In this document: one piece after another, positions 60,662-64,000 of the stretch | Layout of the letters: each line of letters begins with the position of its first letter | Position numbering within the stretch: position 1 is the stretch's first letter | Assembly: GCF_023896955.1 (NCBI RefSeq) | Contig: NZ_JAMHIW010000012.1 | Span: 1-64,000, forward strand | DNA: 64,000 nucleotides | Reading direction: 5' to 3' | Source: Micromonospora sp. RHAY321 | GTDB taxonomy: Bacteria; Actinomycetota; Actinomycetes; Mycobacteriales; Micromonosporaceae | The notes under the pieces: model-generated | The model's database searches: none | Told to the model about the DNA's origin: nothing | What the model saw: the letters and a program-made list of their open reading frames with translations, nothing else | Position numbers and translations under genes: made by a program

Positions 60662-61150
60662 TCAGCGGCCGGAACACTCGTAGTCGACCGTCGCCGGGCT
60701 CTGCCCGAACATGTAGGACTGGACGGCGTGCGGATCCACCCCGGCCTCCACGACCTGGACCGGCTCCTCGGCGACCACGCCGTCGACGATCCGGAACGAC
60801 CGGATCTCCTCCGAGTCGGGCTCGCGCGTCGAGACGAGCAGGTAGTGCGCGCCCGGCTCACCGGCGAAGGAGACATCCGTCCGCGACGGGTACGCCTCGG
60901 TGGCGGTGTGCGAGTGGTAGATGACGACGGGCTCCTCGTCCCGGTCGTCCATCTCGCGCCACACCCGCAGGTGCTCCATCGAGTCGAACTCGTAGAAGGT
61001 CATCGACCGCGCGGCATTGTCCATCGGAATGTGCCGGGTCGGGGTGTCGCTGCCGACGGGACCGGCGACCACGCCGCACGCCTCGTCGGGGTGGTCCCGG
61101 CGCGCGTGGGCGACGATCGCGTCGATGATCGACCGGTCGATGCTCAGCAC
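60662..61150 (-). CDS. mec: Mec-like JAMM (M67) metalloprotease releasing cysteine from CysO
   Basis: The 162-aa protein has the JAMM motif: Glu23 in DEACGVVAG, H79-S-H81 in VVIYHSHTATEAY, and SRTD with Asp92, binding zinc. Mycobacterial Mec cleaves cysteine from the CysO-cysteine adduct made by CysM. GTG 61150 follows TAGGCT (61158-61163) by 7 nt, hinting at a leaderless start of the mec-cysO-cysM unit. Its length is close to that of the M. tuberculosis protein. Confidence 0.93.
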   Translation of the reverse strand: MLSIDRSIIDAIVAHARRDHPDEACGVVAGPVGSDTPTRHIPMDNAARSMTFYEFDSMEHLRVWREMDDRDEEPVVIYHSHTATEAYPSRTDVSFAGEPGAHYLLVSTREPDSEEIRSFRIVDGVVAEEPVQVVEAGVDPHAVQSYMFGQSPATVDYECSGR

Positions 61151-61203
61151 GTGCTCCAGCCTAACGCCTGCCGGGGCGCGGGCCGAAGTGGCGCGGGTCA
61201 CCA

Positions 61204-61704
61204 CTAGTCGATCAAGGCGTTGAGCAGCGACTCCTGCAGATATCCGAGATATGCGTAGACCGACAACTGGAACACCCGGCTGGACGCCGGATCCTCGGCC
61301 ACCGCGTCGTCCAACTCCTCGCCCAGGTCCGTGCCGTCCTTGATCTCCAGCCGGACGCCCATCGCCAGCCGGGCGTCGTTCAACGCCCGCAGCCAGGCCT
61401 CCGCCGCCTCGGCGTCCAGCCGCACCTCGCCGCCGGCCTCGTCGGGCAGCGCCGCCAGGATCGCACCGGCCTGGTCGATCTTCGCGGTCTTCAGGTCGCC
61501 CTCGGTGTAGCGGCGGAACTCGGCCGAGCCGGCCGCGTCCTCCGGGTAGACCTCCGGGAAGAGTCGGCCGACGACCGGGTCGGTGTGGTCGAAGCCGTCG
61601 GTGAGCAGACCGACCACCTCGGTGGCGACCTTGCGCAGCACCCGGACCTCGTCGACGGCGAAGGTGGCGACGTAGCGGCCGGCCTGGCGGCGGAACATGC
61701 TCAT
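61204..61704 (-). CDS. DUF2017 family protein
   Basis: The 166-aa protein is mainly helical with VDEVRVLRKVATEVVGLLTD, RLFPEVYPEDAAGSAEFRRY and DGTDLGEELDDAVAEDPASS, ending FQLSVYAYLGYLQESLLNAL. These match DUF2017, which in actinobacteria is encoded directly after clpS, as here. Function is unknown. ATG 61704 overlaps the clpS stop by 4 bp. Confidence 0.9.
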   Translation of the reverse strand: MSMFRRQAGRYVATFAVDEVRVLRKVATEVVGLLTDGFDHTDPVVGRLFPEVYPEDAAGSAEFRRYTEGDLKTAKIDQAGAILAALPDEAGGEVRLDAEAAEAWLRALNDARLAMGVRLEIKDGTDLGEELDDAVAEDPASSRVFQLSVYAYLGYLQESLLNALID

Positions 61705-62000
61705 GAGCGGTCCACCGTCGCCCACAGCCCATAAGCGTGCAGCTGCGACGCGTCGTGCTCCATGCGTTCCCGGGCGCCGGTGGAGACCACCGCCCGGCCC
61801 TTGTGGTGCACGTCCAGCATGAGCTGCTCGGCCCTTTCCCGGCTGTAGCCGAAAAGCTTCTGGAAGACCCAGGTCACGTAGGTCATCAGGTTGACCGGGT
61901 CGTCCCACACGATCGTCACCCACTGCCGGTCGGACGCCGGCACCTCGTCAGTGGCCGGCGTCTCGACCGGTGCAACCTGCGGAGCCGCCATGCCCCCCAT
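61701..62000 (-). CDS. clpS: ATP-dependent Clp protease adaptor ClpS
   Basis: The 99-aa protein has the ClpS core: WVTIVWDDPVNLMTYVTWVF, FGYSRERAEQLMLDVHHKGR and VVSTGARERMEHDASQLHAY. It binds N-degron substrates and delivers them to ClpC/ClpP. Residues 1-25 are a Pro/Thr-rich variable start. ATG 62000 or ATG 61991 may be used; a GGTGG lies before the first. Confidence 0.95.
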   Translation of the reverse strand: MGGMAAPQVAPVETPATDEVPASDRQWVTIVWDDPVNLMTYVTWVFQKLFGYSRERAEQLMLDVHHKGRAVVSTGARERMEHDASQLHAYGLWATVDRS

Positions 62001-62139
62001 CGTGCCACCGGTTTCCCGGAACCGAGGAACCGGAACGCCGGCCCGGCGAGGATCACCCAGCCCGGCCGCGCCGGACCCGCCCTCGGCGTCGTCGGAGGCA
62101 CGGTGCGGTGCGGACCCGGGTCGGTGGGCGGCCACGCGG

Positions 62140-63660
62140 TCAGGCGAGCAGGATGCCGTGGTCGACTGCATCGGAGAGCACCGCGCCCAGCGAGAGGCGG
62201 ATCACCTCGAACCGTCGGGAGATCTCCCGGGACAACCCCAGCTCGACCTCCCGCAGCGCACGCTGGGACCACGCCCGCGCCGCGTTGTGGTCGTCGTTGC
62301 CAGGGGTACGCCAGGTCTGCCAGCACCCGCCGGAGAGCGCCACCGCGACCGGCGGGAGCACCTCGTCGCGGGCCGCGGTCGGGTAGCCGGCGAGCGCGTC
62401 GATCGCGTCCGGGCCGGTCAGCCCGGCCACCCCGGCCGTGCTGGTGATCAGCAACACCCGGTCCAGGTCCCGGCCGGACCGGTGATCGGCCAGGCCGTAC
62501 TGAACGGCGGTGGCGATCCGGCGGCGTACGCCCTCCGCCGGCGGCGCGCCGAGCACCCGGGTCGCGGCATCGGCGATGATGCCCCGCACCGCGTGGTCGC
62601 ACTGGGCGGTCGCGAGCAGCGACAACGCCGCCATCTCCCGGTCCAGCAGCTCCGGCAGGCCGGCGCAGCCGACCCCGAAGACGATCTCCTGAACCACCCG
62701 CAGGTGGGCGTTCGCCAACTCCAGGGCGAGGTGCTGGCGGATCCGCTGGGCGCAGGAGCGGGTCTGCCGGTCGAGCTGCTCGGACCAGTCCCCCGGGTCG
62801 GCGACCACGGCCACCCGGTCGTGCTGGCCCGGGAACACCGGCGGATCCACGCTGGCCCGGTGCAACCCCTCGTCGGCCGCCCAACCCACCAGCGCCCGGC
62901 GCAGGTCGGCCGCGGAGTCGGCGCCGGAGATCGGGAACCACCGCGCACCGGCCAGCGCCGGCACGGCGGCCAGCAACGCCGCCCGGTGCGCCGCCACGGT
63001 CACCGCGACCGGGTCGACCTCGCCGGGCACACCGCCGGCCGGCGGGACGGACGCCCCCGCGTCCTCCGTCGTCGCCGCGCCCGGGGTGACCGCGAAGACG
63101 ACCCGCACCGGGGCCGAGGCGACCTCGGCGAGCAGGTTCAACTCAGCGGCGGTGAACGCCTGGTCGGCCGCGATCACGAAGAGCAGCGCGCCGGCCCGGC
63201 CGACCGCGTCGAGCAGCACCCGGCCGCCGGCCACGCCGAGGGTGCCGCTGTCCGGTGTGTCGATCAGGGTGAAGTGCCGCAGCAGCGGCTCGGGCACGCT
63301 CAGCTCGACCCGCCGGGGCGGGCGGGCCAGCGCCGGACCGGCGGCATCCCGGTCGGCGCCGTAGGAGTGCGGCTGGCGGTAGCCCGGCACGTACGCCGCC
63401 CGGCTGGGCACCTTCGCGTGCCGCACCACCAGCCAACTGCCCGCCGGCACGGTGAGCATGACCGGGTCGAGCCCGAGCAGGGTGGCGAGCACCGCACGAC
63501 GCTCGGCGCCGGCCGGACCGACGGCGACCACGCCGAGCGGCTCCTCCGAACCGGGACCGGTCACGCCGACCCGGGTGGGCAGCGGGCCGCAGCGCGGCAG
63601 GTCAGTCGGGCCGGCCATGTCGTCCGGCGAGTCGACCGAGGGGAGAGGGCCCTGCTTCAT
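62140..63660 (-). CDS. Dynamin/GTPase-like protein with degenerate nucleotide-binding loop
   Basis: The 506-aa protein has an N-terminal domain with VAVGPAGAERRAVLATLLGL where a P-loop GxxxxGK(S/T) would lie, TLIDTPDSGTLGVAGG in place of the DxPG G3 motif, and LLFVIAADQAFTAAELNLL then VVFAVTPGAAT in place of the NKxD loop. So it has the outline of a dynamin-type G domain but lacks the catalytic Lys. The C-terminal half is helical (RIRQHLALELANAHLRVVQE). Function unknown. ATG 63660 follows GGAGG by 7 nt; the frame to 63783 precedes it but lacks a start signal. Confidence 0.65.
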   Translation of the reverse strand: MKQGPLPSVDSPDDMAGPTDLPRCGPLPTRVGVTGPGSEEPLGVVAVGPAGAERRAVLATLLGLDPVMLTVPAGSWLVVRHAKVPSRAAYVPGYRQPHSYGADRDAAGPALARPPRRVELSVPEPLLRHFTLIDTPDSGTLGVAGGRVLLDAVGRAGALLFVIAADQAFTAAELNLLAEVASAPVRVVFAVTPGAATTEDAGASVPPAGGVPGEVDPVAVTVAAHRAALLAAVPALAGARWFPISGADSAADLRRALVGWAADEGLHRASVDPPVFPGQHDRVAVVADPGDWSEQLDRQTRSCAQRIRQHLALELANAHLRVVQEIVFGVGCAGLPELLDREMAALSLLATAQCDHAVRGIIADAATRVLGAPPAEGVRRRIATAVQYGLADHRSGRDLDRVLLITSTAGVAGLTGPDAIDALAGYPTAARDEVLPPVAVALSGGCWQTWRTPGNDDHNAARAWSQRALREVELGLSREISRRFEVIRLSLGAVLSDAVDHGILLA

Positions 63661-63847
63661 CAGGTGGCCTCCCGTGGCGGGCGACCGGCGCGCCGGTCGC
63701 GTGGAGAAAATCCGGTGACAGAACCCGGATGTCGGAACAGTACGTGCGGACCGGTGACCGGGCCGAACACTTCGGATACTCACCGGTAATCGCGAGATTA
63801 CTCAACTTCGGTGGGTGACGGTACGCGCGCGGACAGGTTTCGATGGA

Positions 63848-63853
63848 TATGCT
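63848..63853 (+). promoter_or_regulatory. Leaderless-type -10 box of the truncated regulator gene
   Basis: TATGCT lies 6 nt before ATG 63860 with no ribosome-binding site between. Confidence 0.4.
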
Positions 63854-63859
63854 GCCCGG

Positions 63860-64000
63860 ATGAGTCGATGGAAGTTCGTCGGCCGAACCGAGGAGCTCAA
63901 CCGCCTGCTGGCGGCGGTGACCGGCGAGGCCGGCCGGGGGCTCTTCTTCAGCGGCAGCGCGGGCATCGGCAAGAGCCGGCTGCTGCGCGAGGGCCTGAGC
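63860..64000 (+). CDS. LuxR/AAA-type ATPase regulator, N-terminal part (cut by window edge)
   Basis: 47 codons are visible: KFVGRTEELNRLLAAVTGEA, then the Walker A motif in GSAGIGKSRLLREG. The start FVGR-x-EEL...GIGKSRLL is the standard N-terminus of large LuxR-family (LAL) regulators and AAA STAND ATPases. Nothing of the effector domain can be seen. No Shine-Dalgarno; TATGCT is 6 nt upstream of the ATG. Confidence 0.8.
   Translation, partial: MSRWKFVGRTEELNRLLAAVTGEAGRGLFFSGSAGIGKSRLLREGLS

Overview
The window is high-GC DNA from a filamentous actinomycete. The gene set suggests the Micromonosporaceae, for example Micromonospora: a CysO/CysM/Mec cysteine pathway followed by DUF2017 and clpS, a CopC-CopD fusion beside YcnI, tandem lipoprotein L,D-transpeptidases, and many starts preceded by a TAnnnT box only 6-8 nt upstream (leaderless-type promoters). 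Genus assignment is an inference; there is no rRNA here. Sequence homology was judged by eye from motifs.

Layout. 1-9.8 kb: small stress, detoxification and regulatory genes (an ECF41-type sigma factor divergent from a carboxymuconolactone decarboxylase, a glycosyltransferase, DUF72, VOC, YdeI, SnoaL-like, FUSC, a DnaJ protein with an Arg/Glu-rich repeat, a MarR regulator). 9.8-13.9 kb: an accessory patch next to tRNA-Lys. It holds a DUF2637-like membrane protein of the kind found in integrative elements, a small P-loop kinase (a decayed copy of which lies at 6.75-6.9 kb), a pentapeptide-repeat protein, and a 57-residue peptide that looks like a multi-cyclophane RiPP precursor (AmcA type). 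That precursor is translationally coupled to a radical-SAM maturase of which only the SPASM end remains. 14.1-17.1 kb: two paralogous L,D-transpeptidases, two terminators and tRNA-His. 17.2-20.3 kb: orn, a GT87 mannosyltransferase-like protein and a membrane protein.

20.4-26.6 kb: a copper/thiol envelope cluster around an ECF sigma factor. The anti-sigma gene and the mauE-dsbA-like genes carry the same ECF-type promoter (GGGAAC-N17-CGAC), so the sigma factor probably drives both arms: anti-sigma, copCD and ycnI to the left, mauE, thioredoxin-like and a membrane protein to the right. 26.6-29.4 kb: a cbiMNQO cobalt/nickel ECF transporter behind a perfect 27-bp palindrome. 29.5-34.1 kb: bcp, an HNH endonuclease whose stop codon lies inside an unusual type-I tRNA with anticodon UAG, then GNAT, expansin-like, MOSC and methyltransferase genes. 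34.2-44.9 kb: an exopolysaccharide cluster (LCP ligase, polyprenyl glycosylphosphotransferase, Tat-exported pectate-lyase fold, flippase, polymerase/ligase, three GT4 glycosyltransferases).

46.4-54.5 kb: a histidine-utilisation operon (rpiR-type regulator, hutU, an M20 amidohydrolase, hutF, hutI, hutH) running histidine to glutamate by the HutF branch. 54.5-62.0 kb: rdgB-rph, two GT4 glycosyltransferases, an MBL hydrolase, and clpS-DUF2017-mec-cysO-cysM, where CysO has an unexpected 40-residue tail after its Gly-Gly. The right end has a GTPase-like protein with a degenerate P-loop and the start of a large AAA/LuxR-type regulator cut by the window edge.
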